DNA of 64,000 nucleotides from an uncultured Bacteroidales bacterium. Lineage in GTDB: Bacteria > Bacteroidota > Bacteroidia > Bacteroidales > UBA932. This document shows positions 33,615 to 43,061 of this stretch, piece by piece. The notes below the pieces were generated by a model. It saw nothing but the letters and a program-made list of their open reading frames with translations, had not been told where the DNA came from and searched no databases. Within the stretch, counting starts at the first letter, position 1. Every line of letters starts with the position of its first letter. The stretch lies in NCBI GenBank assembly GCA_934725015.1, contig CAKVAS010000009.1, positions 1 to 64,000 on the forward strand, in the 5' to 3' direction. A program made the translations under genes and the position numbers.

Positions 33615-35936
33615 ATGAAAGCAAGTTCAATCATAAGAATATCAGCTGTCTCCTCGATGGTGTGGGCTCTTGCGGCCTGCACCTCGATAGACAGGGAAAA
33701 GTTCGACTTCGTGGAATACGGTGTTTCCGAGACCGAGATAGAGTTCCCCGCGAAGGCCGAGTTCAAGGACGGGAAGCCGGTGACCGAGCTCCAGAAGGTC
33801 ATCGACATCTACTCCAATCAGGACTGCGTCCTCAGCTATGCCGACTCCGAGGTTGACTGGATGCGCGTCCGTGACCTTGACTCGTGGCAGATATGCCGTC
33901 AGATAGCCTTCCGCGGCGACTGCTCCTTCCGCATCGAGTGCGACCAGAACGGCGACTACGCCCGCATGGTGAAGCTTGTCGTGAAGGGCGGACCCCGCAC
34001 CGACACGATTTATGTCAAGCAGAACGGCAAGCGCGTGCCGGAGCTCTCCCTCGCGCGCTCGTCCGAACTTCTCGACGGCGACAAGGACAGCCGGTTCAGC
34101 GTCGCCTACACCACCAATGTCTCTGACTGGAAGGACATCAGCTGCAGGGTAAGCTACACCGGCGAGTCCTCCGACTGGATTACTTCCGCGACGGTTGAGC
34201 AGGGCAGCGTAAGCATCGCCTGCTCGAAGAACCCTACGGACGACCTGCGCACGGCTTCCGTCAAGGTCTGCTACACCGACGGTTTCGGCGCCGAATACGG
34301 CCAGACTCTCTACATCGTCCAGAAGACTAAGGACAACGGCATAGGCAAGTCCATGTCCTTCGCCGAGGTACGCGCCCTTGGACGCAGCGGAGAGACGGTG
34401 GAGATTGACGAAAACGTGATAGTAGAGGGCTACATCGTCAGCAACCGCGAGTCCGGCAATGTCGGCGAGAATGAAAAGACATCCTCGACCTCATCCGACA
34501 ACTCTGCATATCTCCGCAAGGCATACGTCGAGAGCCTCGACGGACAGTATGGATTCCTCATAAGGATGGAGACGGCCGAAGACAATATCTTTGAGCGTTA
34601 CGACAAGGTATCGATTCTCCTCAAAGGCACGCAACTCCTGAGGGAAGACAATCCGGAGAGATATGAGCTCAGCGGTCTCACCGTGTCAAACGTGCTCGTC
34701 CGCGAGGCTGGCACTGCCAATGCGGTTCCGTCGAAGGAAAAATATATCTCCGAACTCACCGACAGTGACATATACACATATGTATCCCTGCTGGACTGCG
34801 AGTTTCCGGTGCGCAAGGGCTCCCTTACTCCTCTGAACGACTCCTACACGATTTCCAACGGCAAGGGAAACATCTCCAAATACCCGCGTCTGGTGCGTGA
34901 CGTCGAGGGCGGCAGCATCTACACCTACACCAGCACCACCTGCCCCTACAGGCGCGACGGCGTGAAGCTTCCTTACGGACGTGGCTCGCTCAAGGGGGTC
35001 ATCGTGCATGAACTTTTCCCGAACTATGTCTATGGGGACAGCGACAACGAGGACCTCTACGGAAACATCGGTCGCTACCAGATCCGCCATCAGTCCTGGT
35101 CCGACATCGGATTCGACAAGGATGGCTCGTTCTCGAACCTGCTCGTCGAGTTCCGCTATGCCGCCGGTTTCAAGACGGTCGATGGTGTGTCCTATTTCCC
35201 GGCGACGGAAGGCGACCCGACGGCAAAGTTCTGGCACACCTCCGGAGGCGGCATCACCAAATGTCCTTCGACCTTCAACTACATAGGATGGACGGGAACG
35301 ACCGGAGGCGTGGCTCCTTTCAGGAATCATGTGGGTCTTGACACCTCGCTCGAAGAGCCGCTCGGCTACTCGTTCGCGGAAGGCTATGTCTTTGACTACT
35401 CCAAGACCAATGATGACGGAAGGGGCAAGGTGGGCTCCACGAACAAGTGCACCTACAACGGGGCGGAGACCACGCTTCTCGACGGATGGATGAACAAGAC
35501 ATGGTGGGCTTCGGAGGACTCGGAGGCGGAATCATGGATAATCGAGTTCTCCACCAAGGGCATAAGCGCGGAGCATCTTTCCATGCAGTTCACCTCTTAT
35601 GGCGCCGAGACGGGTTCCACGGGCAAGAGCCCCTACAACTGGACGGCATGGTGGTCGGAGAGCGGCGACCTCAAGGACGCTTCCGCCTGGACGAAGATTG
35701 CCGACTATGTCGTTCCTGACGGGGTCGTGACCTCGTCCCAGCAGGACTGGCAGCTTCCGGCCATGAAGCAGTATGACTTTCCGCTTCCGTCCGAGATGCT
35801 CGGGAAGGACAGGATTTACATCCGGCTCCAGCCGTCCGACCGCTACACCAACACCGCGTTCTTCGGCGAGGGCCTCGCTCCGACCGGCGCGAAGTCTGGC
35901 AACGGAATGGACTACTTTGCCGTGCGGTATAATTAG
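33615..35936 (+). CDS. Second BACON/DUF5689-domain surface lipoprotein
   Basis: A 773-residue lipoprotein (MKASSIIRISAVSSMVWALAAC). It repeats the layout of its neighbour: N-terminal BACON-like modules (ISCRVSYTGESSDWITSA, YGQTLYIVQKT), a DUF5689-type block (FAEVRALGRSGETVEIDENV, IVEGYIVSN) with the shared LLREDNPERYELSGLTVSNV stretch, and a C-terminal beta domain. The same KISLAGTTLIREDNPARYTL-type motif in the 31312-33609 product shows the two are paralogues. An in-frame ATG at 33606 overlaps the previous stop (ATGA); the start at 33615 gives the better signal peptide. It is probably a second glycan-binding protein of the locus. Confidence 0.83.
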   Translation: MKASSIIRISAVSSMVWALAACTSIDREKFDFVEYGVSETEIEFPAKAEFKDGKPVTELQKVIDIYSNQDCVLSYADSEVDWMRVRDLDSWQICRQIAFRGDCSFRIECDQNGDYARMVKLVVKGGPRTDTIYVKQNGKRVPELSLARSSELLDGDKDSRFSVAYTTNVSDWKDISCRVSYTGESSDWITSATVEQGSVSIACSKNPTDDLRTASVKVCYTDGFGAEYGQTLYIVQKTKDNGIGKSMSFAEVRALGRSGETVEIDENVIVEGYIVSNRESGNVGENEKTSSTSSDNSAYLRKAYVESLDGQYGFLIRMETAEDNIFERYDKVSILLKGTQLLREDNPERYELSGLTVSNVLVREAGTANAVPSKEKYISELTDSDIYTYVSLLDCEFPVRKGSLTPLNDSYTISNGKGNISKYPRLVRDVEGGSIYTYTSTTCPYRRDGVKLPYGRGSLKGVIVHELFPNYVYGDSDNEDLYGNIGRYQIRHQSWSDIGFDKDGSFSNLLVEFRYAAGFKTVDGVSYFPATEGDPTAKFWHTSGGGITKCPSTFNYIGWTGTTGGVAPFRNHVGLDTSLEEPLGYSFAEGYVFDYSKTNDDGRGKVGSTNKCTYNGAETTLLDGWMNKTWWASEDSEAESWIIEFSTKGISAEHLSMQFTSYGAETGSTGKSPYNWTAWWSESGDLKDASAWTKIADYVVPDGVVTSSQQDWQLPAMKQYDFPLPSEMLGKDRIYIRLQPSDRYTNTAFFGEGLAPTGAKSGNGMDYFAVRYN

Positions 35937-35986
35937 GCTCGCGGGTTAAGCATCAGCTACAGACAATGATTCAGAAATTAAGTGCT

Positions 35987-36958
35987 ATGAAAAGAATGCT
36001 TATAATAATGTCGGCTCTGGCCCTCGTGATGTGCACGAAGGCCGAGCCGGTGAAGTCACAGACCGAGTATTCGGAGCAGGAGAGGCCGGAGGCGGTTCAG
36101 ATTAAGGTGATGTCGTCGAACATCCGCAGCGGGCAGTCCGATGCCGGCATACAGCTGTGGTCGTACAGGAAATTCGCCTACATGAATATGCTCAGCGACA
36201 CCCAGCCCGACCTCATAGGCCTGCAGGAGTGCAAGGAGGAGAAGGTTCAGACGCTCTCCCTCGCCTCTGAATACGGTTTCTGGAGGGTCCCGACCTATGA
36301 CGGCTCGGTTCCGAACGTCACGGACGACCAGCTTCCGCCGCTTGTGATAATGTACCGCAAGTCCAAGCTCGAGCTTCTTGACAAGGGGGTGTTCTATTAC
36401 AACGAGACCGACCCCGCGATTCCGTGCCACAATCCGTGCGGGGCTTCAGGCTGGCAGGTGCGCGGAAGCGTCTGGGTGAAACTTCAGCTGAAGGAGAACG
36501 GCAGGATTCTCTATTTCTTCGACACCCACTACACGCATGACCCGGAGGAAATCATCGACCCCGAGACTGGCAAGAAGCACTACAACATAGAGGAACGCCG
36601 CAAGGCTTCGGTGATTGCCGTGGAGCAGATGGAGAGGATTGTGACGGAGAAGGATGCTGCGGTCTTTCTTGTCGGCGACCTGAACTGCTCGCTCGCGGAC
36701 GGGGCGACGCGCAACGGCCCGCGCAGCCTTGAGCCGCTGACCGAGTATATGTGGTCTGCGCGGGAGGATGCGCACAGCTGCGACGAGGGAATCAGCTTCA
36801 ACGGCTTCACGGAGTACAAGAACGGAAAGCTCGGCAACATCGACCACATTTTCTACCGTGGAGCCGAGGCTCTGGACTTCATTACGGTGAACAGCCCCGA
36901 CTACGGCGTGACCTACATCTCCGACCACTATCCGGTTATGTGCGGCTTTGAGATTTAA
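35987..36958 (+). CDS. Lipoprotein of the endonuclease/exonuclease/phosphatase family
   Basis: A 323-residue lipoprotein (MKRMLIIMSALALVMC). The EEP domain is complete: VMSSNIRSG, DLIGLQECKEE with the catalytic Glu, FDTHYTHD, FLVGDLNCS, NIDHIFYRG and ISDHYPVMCG with the catalytic Asp-His. EEP proteins of this kind in polysaccharide loci may cleave phosphodiesters or phosphomonoesters on a glycan or lipid. It lies 50 bases after the second BACON gene, between it and the GH97 gene. A second EEP protein is encoded at 43062-43937. Confidence 0.88.
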   Translation: MKRMLIIMSALALVMCTKAEPVKSQTEYSEQERPEAVQIKVMSSNIRSGQSDAGIQLWSYRKFAYMNMLSDTQPDLIGLQECKEEKVQTLSLASEYGFWRVPTYDGSVPNVTDDQLPPLVIMYRKSKLELLDKGVFYYNETDPAIPCHNPCGASGWQVRGSVWVKLQLKENGRILYFFDTHYTHDPEEIIDPETGKKHYNIEERRKASVIAVEQMERIVTEKDAAVFLVGDLNCSLADGATRNGPRSLEPLTEYMWSAREDAHSCDEGISFNGFTEYKNGKLGNIDHIFYRGAEALDFITVNSPDYGVTYISDHYPVMCGFEI

Positions 36959-36960
36959 GT

Positions 36961-37113
36961 TTTTTTTGACAGCGCAAAGAAAGTTCTTTTTGACAGCGCA
37001 AAGATCTCTCACTTCGTTCGAGATGACAGCGGGGGATTCGTGGTGATACCCTCCAACCCTCTCTGTCATTTCGAGCGAAACGAAGTGAAGTCGAGAAATC
37101 TTTATGTAAATAA
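36961..37113. repeat. Dispersed intergenic repeat forming a long imperfect palindrome
   Basis: The 160-base gap before the GH97 gene holds no gene. TTTTTGACAGCGCAAAG occurs twice (to 36979 and 37002). The stretch 37000-37028 pairs imperfectly with 37072-37113 (AGATcTCTCaCTTCGtTcGA against TCGAgcgaaacGAAGTGAaG). The right arm repeats the core found at 6518-6575, GTGAAGTCGAGAAATCTTT. It looks like a REP-type dispersed element that can fold as a hairpin in the transcript. Confidence 0.75.
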
Positions 37114-37119
37114 GAGTAT

Positions 37120-39126
37120 ATGAGGAAATTCCTGTTAATGTTTATCTCGCTTTCGGCTGCGGCGGTCACTTTGTCCGCCGCACCGAAGGCATATACCCTG
37201 AAATCGCCTGACGGACGACTTGAAATGCACATTTCGACCATAGGCGGCATCCGCTACGATGTTCTCCACGATGGAACGCCGCTGCTTGAGCGGTCGCAGG
37301 CCTCCATGACGCTAGGCGACGGCAGGCTCTACGGCGGCCCCGACACGAAGGTCCGCCGCGCACGAACCCGCAGCGTGGATGTCCTTTCCAAGGCGGTAGC
37401 GTACAAAAAGGCCGAGGTCCGCGAAAACTTCAACGAGCTTGAACTCGAATGCAGGGGCGGCTACAAGGTCATTTTCCGCGCCTACGACGATGCCTGCGCC
37501 TACAGGTTCGTTTCCCTTTCGGGAACCCCGTTCACCGTCATCGACGAACAGGCGGATTTCCGCTTCGCTGAAGACTGGTACGCGCAGATTCCCTATATCA
37601 ACAAGAAATGGAAGGGCAGTCTCGAAGACATACTTGTCAACGATTTCCAGTGCACCTACACCCGCTCGAAGCTTTCGGAATGGAAGGAGCGCTGGAGCAT
37701 AATGCCCCTTCTTGTCGAGGGACCGCAGGGCAGGAAGGTCGTGCTCACCGAGGCCGATTTGATGGACTATCCCGGAATGTTTCTCTACAACTACAAAAAA
37801 GGAGGGGAGACGACGCTCAGCGGCTACTTCGCCCGCTTCCCGGACAAGACCGAAATCGGCGGGCACAACATGGTGCAGGAGATGGTCTATACAAGGAAGA
37901 ATTATATCGCCGAATTTGACGGGGCGACCTCTTTCCCCTGGAGGGTCATCGCCGTCTCCTCCGAGGACAGGGAACTCGCGGATTCAGACATTGTGTGGAA
38001 GCTCGCGACTCCGGCCGCCGACACCGACTGGTCTTGGGTGAAACCCGGCAAGGTTGCGTGGGAGTGGTGGAACGCGTGGAATCTGAAGGGCGTGGATTTC
38101 GAGACCGGCGTCAATGACGAGACATATCGCCACTACATAGACTTCGCCGCCGAGAACGGCATTGAATACGTGATTCTCGACGAGGGATGGGCGGTGAAAT
38201 ATGCCAACGACCTGATGCTTGAAGTCCCTGCCATCCATCTCTCCGAGCTTGTCCCTTATGCCGCCGAACGCGGTGTGGGAATCATCCTCTGGGCAGGCTG
38301 GTGGCCGTTTGAGAAGGACATGGAGAATGTCTGCCGCCACTACTCTGAGATGGGGGTCAAGGGCTTCAAGGTCGATTTCATGAACCGCGACGACCAGCCT
38401 ATGGTCGACTGGTTCCGCAGGGCGGCCGAGATGTGCGCCAAGTATCATCTGCTCATGGACTTCCACGGTTCCTACAAGCCTACCGGACTTCAGCGGACCT
38501 ACCCGAATGTCGTGAACTTCGAGGGCGTGCACGGGCTTGAGCAGATGAAGTGGAGCGACCCGTCGGTGGATCAGGTGACCTACGACGTGACCATCCCGTT
38601 CATCCGTCAGGTGGCGGGTCCGATGGACTACACGCAGGGGGCGATGCGCAACGCCACGCGCAAGAACTATTTTCCTGTGCGCTCCGAGCCGATGAGCCAG
38701 GGCACGCGCTGCCGCCAGCTGGCGGAATATGTGGTCTTCGAGTCGCCGCTGAACATGATGTGCGATTCCCCGACGAACTACAGGGCAAATCAGGAATGCA
38801 CCGACTTCATCTCCGCGATTCCGACCGTCTGGGACGAGACCGTCGCGCTTGACGGAAAGGTCGCCGAATATGTCGCCATGGCCCGCCGCTCGGGGGGCGT
38901 GTGGTATGTCGGGGCCATGACCGGCTGGGACGTGCGTGAGATGACGCTCGACCTGAGCTTCCTGCCGGAAGGGGAGTATGAGATGGAGATATTCCGCGAC
39001 GGCGTGAACGCGAAGAGAATAGCGTCGGACTACAGGCGGGTCGTGGAGACGCTTCCGGCCGACAGGAAAGTTACAGTGAACATGGCTCCCGGAGGAGGCT
39101 GGGCTGCAAGGATTACTAAAAAGTGA
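37120..39126 (+). CDS. Glycoside hydrolase family 97 enzyme, retaining-type residues
   Basis: A 668-residue secreted enzyme with signal peptide MRKFLLMFISLSAAAVTLSA. It has the GH97 order: an N-terminal beta-sandwich (YTLKSPDGRLEMHISTIGGI), the barrel (WEWWNAWNLKGVDFETGVND, EYVILDEGWA, GIILWAGWWPF) and a C-terminal beta domain. In GKGFKVDFMNRDD-type context Asp419 stands where retaining GH97 members have the nucleophile, and Glu468 (NFEGVHG) fits acid/base. Inverting alpha-glucosidases such as SusB lack that Asp. An alpha-galactosidase-like activity is therefore likelier than alpha-glucosidase, though not certain. It is periplasmic by context. Confidence 0.93.
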   Translation: MRKFLLMFISLSAAAVTLSAAPKAYTLKSPDGRLEMHISTIGGIRYDVLHDGTPLLERSQASMTLGDGRLYGGPDTKVRRARTRSVDVLSKAVAYKKAEVRENFNELELECRGGYKVIFRAYDDACAYRFVSLSGTPFTVIDEQADFRFAEDWYAQIPYINKKWKGSLEDILVNDFQCTYTRSKLSEWKERWSIMPLLVEGPQGRKVVLTEADLMDYPGMFLYNYKKGGETTLSGYFARFPDKTEIGGHNMVQEMVYTRKNYIAEFDGATSFPWRVIAVSSEDRELADSDIVWKLATPAADTDWSWVKPGKVAWEWWNAWNLKGVDFETGVNDETYRHYIDFAAENGIEYVILDEGWAVKYANDLMLEVPAIHLSELVPYAAERGVGIILWAGWWPFEKDMENVCRHYSEMGVKGFKVDFMNRDDQPMVDWFRRAAEMCAKYHLLMDFHGSYKPTGLQRTYPNVVNFEGVHGLEQMKWSDPSVDQVTYDVTIPFIRQVAGPMDYTQGAMRNATRKNYFPVRSEPMSQGTRCRQLAEYVVFESPLNMMCDSPTNYRANQECTDFISAIPTVWDETVALDGKVAEYVAMARRSGGVWYVGAMTGWDVREMTLDLSFLPEGEYEMEIFRDGVNAKRIASDYRRVVETLPADRKVTVNMAPGGGWAARITKK

Positions 39127-39131
39127 CGGAC

Positions 39132-41615
39132 ATGGATTCAAGGGCTGTATTGTGCGGCACTTCGCTCGTCTGCGCCTTGCTCTGTCTGGTTCCGGACAGG
39201 GCTGATGCCGCCCGCTCGGCGGATGATGTCTCTGTAAGGCGCGGATTCGTGCTGCAGGCGCACAGGGGAATTTCTGAGAGGTTTCCGGAAAATACGACGC
39301 TGTCCTTTTACGAGGCTGCGGGGACCGGGGCCTACGGCGGAATGGAGACGGATGTGCAGATGACTTCCGACGGCATTCTCGTGTGCATGCACGACAAGTC
39401 CCTTGAAAGGACGACTGACGGCACTGGCGAGGTCGCGGACTACACTTATGCCGAGCTTCAGAGACTCTGGATTGACGGCGGCTTCGGCTGGGACGACGCA
39501 TATTCCCGAAAACTTAAGGTTCCGACACTCGCGAGCTATCTCGAAGCCTGCCGCGCCGGAGGCCTCACTCCGTATGTCGAGCTGAAGCGGGTCAGCGGAG
39601 AGGGAATACGCAGGACGGTTGAACTTCTCGAAAGTTACGGATTTTCAGGGAATTATGTTCTCACTTCATTCAACTGGAAGAATATTCTCAAGGCCTCGGA
39701 GCTGACTGACGCTCCCCTTGAGTTCATGAAGAAGACTTTTACGCCGGAACTTATTGACTCATGCGCCGCGCTTGTCCCGAACCTCGTCATCCGCCCCAAG
39801 GCAACGCTTCTGACCAAGGAAACCGTTGATTATTGTCATTCAAAGGGAATAGAGGTGGAGTGCTTCGGCATACCGGTAGGGGACAGCGCCTTGGTCAGCA
39901 GGCTAATCTCGTGGGGCGTGAAGGGAGGCACCTGCAACGACTGGAGGGGACTCGGCCTTGACGGTTCGCTTGATTCCCAGACATATCCCGGCTGGCTCGA
40001 CACGGCGGCGGTCTATCACATCTATCCCTCCTCTTTCAAGGACAGCGACGCGGACGGCATCGGTGACCTCGAAGGCGTACGCTCCAAACTGGGATATGTC
40101 AAGGAACTGGGATTCAATACGATATGGCTCAGCCCTGTTTTTTGCAGTGAGTTCGAGGACGGCGGATATGACATCACCGACTATTATAAGATTGATCCGC
40201 GCTTCGGCACGAACTCGGATCTCGTCCGTCTCGTCGATGACGCTCATGCAATGGGCATCCGCGTCTGTCTCGACCTTGTCGCCGGACACACCTCCGACAA
40301 ACACCCGTGGTTCATCGAATCGGCCACGGGAGACAGGAACGGGCATTATGCGGACTATTACATCTGGACGGACGGCAGGGATTCCGCCGTACGCGAAAGC
40401 GAGAAGGGGAAGTGGGTCGATAATGACTGGCCGAGGGGCGGGCTCTACATGAAGAACTACTACGACGTGCAGCCGGCCCTGAACTACGGTTATCTCGCTC
40501 CTTCCCCGGAGCGCCCGTGGGAGCAGCCTTATGACGCCCCCGGGCCGAGAGCCGTGCGGCAGGAGCTCAAGAACATTATAGGCTTCTGGTTCAGCAAGGG
40601 AGTCGATGGCTTCCGCTGCGACCTCGCGTGGTCTCTCGTCAAGGGGGATGACGCCGAGTTTCACGGGGTGCGCAGGCTCTGGAACGAGATTTTCTCGTGG
40701 CAGAAGGCCAACTGGCCGGACAGGATATTCCTTTCGGAATGGTCAAGTCCGGTGGAGGCGATTTCCTGCGGATTTGACATAGACATCATACGTCATAACG
40801 GATGCGGCCGGACGATGTACCGCAGCCTTGTCCATAACACTAAGCGCAACCCCGACTCGACCGGAACTTATCCTCAGAAGAAGTGCTGGTTCGACAAGGC
40901 CGGGGACGGGAAGATTTCCGACTTTGTGGTTCCTTACGAGGAAATGTACCGCAGGACGCTCGGACACGGATTCCCGTGCATGCCGACGTCGAGCCACGAC
41001 ACGTGGCGGATGAACCGGGGGCGGCGTTCGGACCCGGATGAACTCAAGGTCATGATGACTTTCTTTCTCACAATGCCGTGGGTTCCGATTGTCTATTACG
41101 GGGAGGAAATCGGTATGCGTTCGATGGACGGAGCCCCGTTCGTCGAGGGCAGCCGCGACCGTTCCGCACAGCGCACCCCTATGCAGTGGGGCGACGGCCC
41201 GACCGCAGGATTCTCGGACTGCGACCCGTCGAAGTTATATCTTCCTGTCGATGACTCTCCGTCAAGGCCGAGCGTCGAGGGCGAGATCAATGACCCCAAT
41301 TCCCTTTACAGCTGGACTCGCGGGCTGCTCTCCCTGCGTTCCGGGATTCCGGCTCTGGGGAACACCGGAGGGTGGAAATATGTCAGTGACCCCTCGCAGG
41401 CCTATCCTGCCGTCTATGAGCGGACCGGAGGCGGAGAACGCTATCTCGTGATTCTGAATCCGCGCTCAAAGAAGGCCACGGCGCCGGTAAGCGGTTACAG
41501 AAAGCTTGAGGTGATTTACGGAACTCCTTCCGTCCTTTCACAGAGGCGGACATCCGACGGGCTGAAGCTTACGATTAAAGGAGTCAGCTCCGTGGTGTGC
41601 AGGGTTGTGGAGTGA
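39132..41615 (+). CDS. Glycerophosphodiester phosphodiesterase fused to GH13 alpha-glucosidase-like enzyme
   Basis: An 827-residue secreted two-domain protein. Residues about 37-280 are a GDPD domain with all metal and catalytic residues visible: H44-R-G, E53 in PENT, E72-T-D74, H87 in CMHDKS and E150 in VELK. Residues about 290-825 are a GH13 barrel: DLVAGHTSDKHPW, nucleophile D497 (GFRCDLA), acid/base E536 (FLSEW) and D623 (SSHDT). GDPD enzymes release sn-glycerol 3-phosphate from glycerophosphodiesters; GH13 members of this kind cleave alpha-glucosides. This combination in one chain is unusual. ATG 39132 is preferred to the GTG at 39123, which overlaps the GH97 stop. Confidence 0.92.
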   Translation: MDSRAVLCGTSLVCALLCLVPDRADAARSADDVSVRRGFVLQAHRGISERFPENTTLSFYEAAGTGAYGGMETDVQMTSDGILVCMHDKSLERTTDGTGEVADYTYAELQRLWIDGGFGWDDAYSRKLKVPTLASYLEACRAGGLTPYVELKRVSGEGIRRTVELLESYGFSGNYVLTSFNWKNILKASELTDAPLEFMKKTFTPELIDSCAALVPNLVIRPKATLLTKETVDYCHSKGIEVECFGIPVGDSALVSRLISWGVKGGTCNDWRGLGLDGSLDSQTYPGWLDTAAVYHIYPSSFKDSDADGIGDLEGVRSKLGYVKELGFNTIWLSPVFCSEFEDGGYDITDYYKIDPRFGTNSDLVRLVDDAHAMGIRVCLDLVAGHTSDKHPWFIESATGDRNGHYADYYIWTDGRDSAVRESEKGKWVDNDWPRGGLYMKNYYDVQPALNYGYLAPSPERPWEQPYDAPGPRAVRQELKNIIGFWFSKGVDGFRCDLAWSLVKGDDAEFHGVRRLWNEIFSWQKANWPDRIFLSEWSSPVEAISCGFDIDIIRHNGCGRTMYRSLVHNTKRNPDSTGTYPQKKCWFDKAGDGKISDFVVPYEEMYRRTLGHGFPCMPTSSHDTWRMNRGRRSDPDELKVMMTFFLTMPWVPIVYYGEEIGMRSMDGAPFVEGSRDRSAQRTPMQWGDGPTAGFSDCDPSKLYLPVDDSPSRPSVEGEINDPNSLYSWTRGLLSLRSGIPALGNTGGWKYVSDPSQAYPAVYERTGGGERYLVILNPRSKKATAPVSGYRKLEVIYGTPSVLSQRRTSDGLKLTIKGVSSVVCRVVE

Positions 41616-41715
41616 TAGAGGCAAACTCCCCTCCTCGATGACGGCGGGTAACCCAGTGATTCGGGAATATGAAAAATAGCTCCCTTGACGGAGGAAAAGA
41701 TACTACTTTTAGATT

Positions 41716-42924
41716 ATGAAACTCAAGAAAATAAAACTGGGACTGTTTCCCAAGGTGCTGATTGCCATAGTGCTCGGCTCGCTGCTCGGCCTTGTGGCCC
41801 CGGATGTGCTCGTGCGCATTCTCAAGACATTCAATGCGCTGTTCGCGCAGGTTCTCAAGTTCATCGTGCCGCTGCTCGTGCTCGGCCTCGTGACCCCTTC
41901 GGTGGCGAACCTCGGCAAGGGCGCGGGCAAGATGCTCGTCGCGGTGATGGCCATTTCCTACCTTTCCACGGTCGGGGCCGGGCTGTTTTCCTACGGGTGT
42001 GCGAGCGGCCTGCTTCCGCACTACCTTGAGGTCGGCGAGCTTTCGGCAACTGCGGATTGCGGTAAGAGCTTCGCGCCCTACATCGAGCTGAAGATACCGC
42101 CGATATGCGACATCCTGACGGCCCTGCTGCTGTCCTTCATGATCGGGGTCGGCATCATATTCACAAATTCATCGGCTCTCAAGCGCGGATTCGATGAGTT
42201 CGGGAACATCGTGAAACTCACCATCGAAAAGGCCGTAATCCCTTTCCTTCCGTTCTACATCTTCACGATGATGTGCGAGATGAGCGCTTCGGGCAAGCTT
42301 TCGGTCGTGATGGGCTCGGGAGTGAAGATTATCGCGACAGGCGTCGTCCTCTCGATCTGCTACCTCGTGCTTCAGTACCTCATTGCCGGCGCGGTTGCCG
42401 GGAAAAATCCCTTCAAGTGCCTCTGGAATGTCATACCCGCCTACCTCACGGGCTTCTCGCTCTGCTCAAGTTCTGCGGTGATTCCGGTCACGCTCGAATG
42501 CGCGATGAAGAACGGCACCCGCAAGGACATAGCTGATTTCGTGATTCCGCTCTGCTCGACGGTGCACATGTGCGGCTCGACGATAAAGCTGACGGTGACT
42601 TCCGTTGCGGTGGCCTATATGTGCGGCATCGAGATTACCACCGGGATGTTCATCAATTTCGTTCTTATTCAGGCGGTTGCGGCGGTCGCTGCCCCCGGCG
42701 TGATGGGCGGCGTGCTGATGGCTTCAATCGGTCTTCTGGAGTCGGTACTCGGCTTCACCCCTGACCAGTGCGCCCTGATGATGACGATTTATCTTGCTCT
42801 CGACGGCTACGGCCCGGCCTGCAACGTGAGCGGCGACGCGGCGATTGCGCTGGTGGTTGACCGCATATTTGGAGCAAAAATGAATCTGTCCTCAAAAACA
42901 GATTCAGACACATCGAACTGCTGA
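41716..42924 (+). CDS. Dicarboxylate/amino acid:cation symporter (DAACS family)
   Basis: A 402-residue inner-membrane transporter with about eight membrane helices and re-entrant loops. Typical features are FVPLLVLGLVTPSVANLGKG in the N-terminal half, the serine-rich hairpin FSLCSSSAVIPVTLECA, VIPLCSTVHMCGSTIKLTVTSV in the second hairpin, and the C-terminal DGYGPACNVSGDAAIALVVDR. DAACS members import glutamate, aspartate, serine, alanine or dicarboxylates with Na+ or H+. The substrate cannot be chosen from sequence. The gene lies 100 bases after the GDPD-GH13 gene, and D-alanine or another amino acid released from the substrate is a possible cargo. Confidence 0.92.
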   Translation: MKLKKIKLGLFPKVLIAIVLGSLLGLVAPDVLVRILKTFNALFAQVLKFIVPLLVLGLVTPSVANLGKGAGKMLVAVMAISYLSTVGAGLFSYGCASGLLPHYLEVGELSATADCGKSFAPYIELKIPPICDILTALLLSFMIGVGIIFTNSSALKRGFDEFGNIVKLTIEKAVIPFLPFYIFTMMCEMSASGKLSVVMGSGVKIIATGVVLSICYLVLQYLIAGAVAGKNPFKCLWNVIPAYLTGFSLCSSSAVIPVTLECAMKNGTRKDIADFVIPLCSTVHMCGSTIKLTVTSVAVAYMCGIEITTGMFINFVLIQAVAAVAAPGVMGGVLMASIGLLESVLGFTPDQCALMMTIYLALDGYGPACNVSGDAAIALVVDRIFGAKMNLSSKTDSDTSNC

Positions 42925-42972
42925 TAAGAAGTTTGAGAAAAATAAGTTGCTTCGGATTGAGAATTATTTTTT

Positions 42973-42980
42973 GGGGGGGG
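42973..42980. repeat. G8 homopolymer upstream of the second EEP gene
   Basis: Eight G residues follow a run of T residues, 81 bases upstream of the EEP start at 43062. No well-formed promoter is visible between them. This is one of six G/C runs of seven or more bases seen between genes in this window. Confidence 0.65.
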
Positions 42981-43061
42981 AGATTTCTAAGTAATGGAAT
43001 CGGTCTTGTAGAGAATGAGTATGATTTGCTGATAGGGTGTTAAAGTTATAACTTGTTGAAT

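Noticed and set aside
37984..39501. 505-codon open frame on the minus strand opposite GH97 and GDPD-GH13
   Set aside because: It lies opposite two genes with complete catalytic motifs, spans their junction, and its translation is Arg/His/Pro-rich without motifs: a GC-bias shadow.
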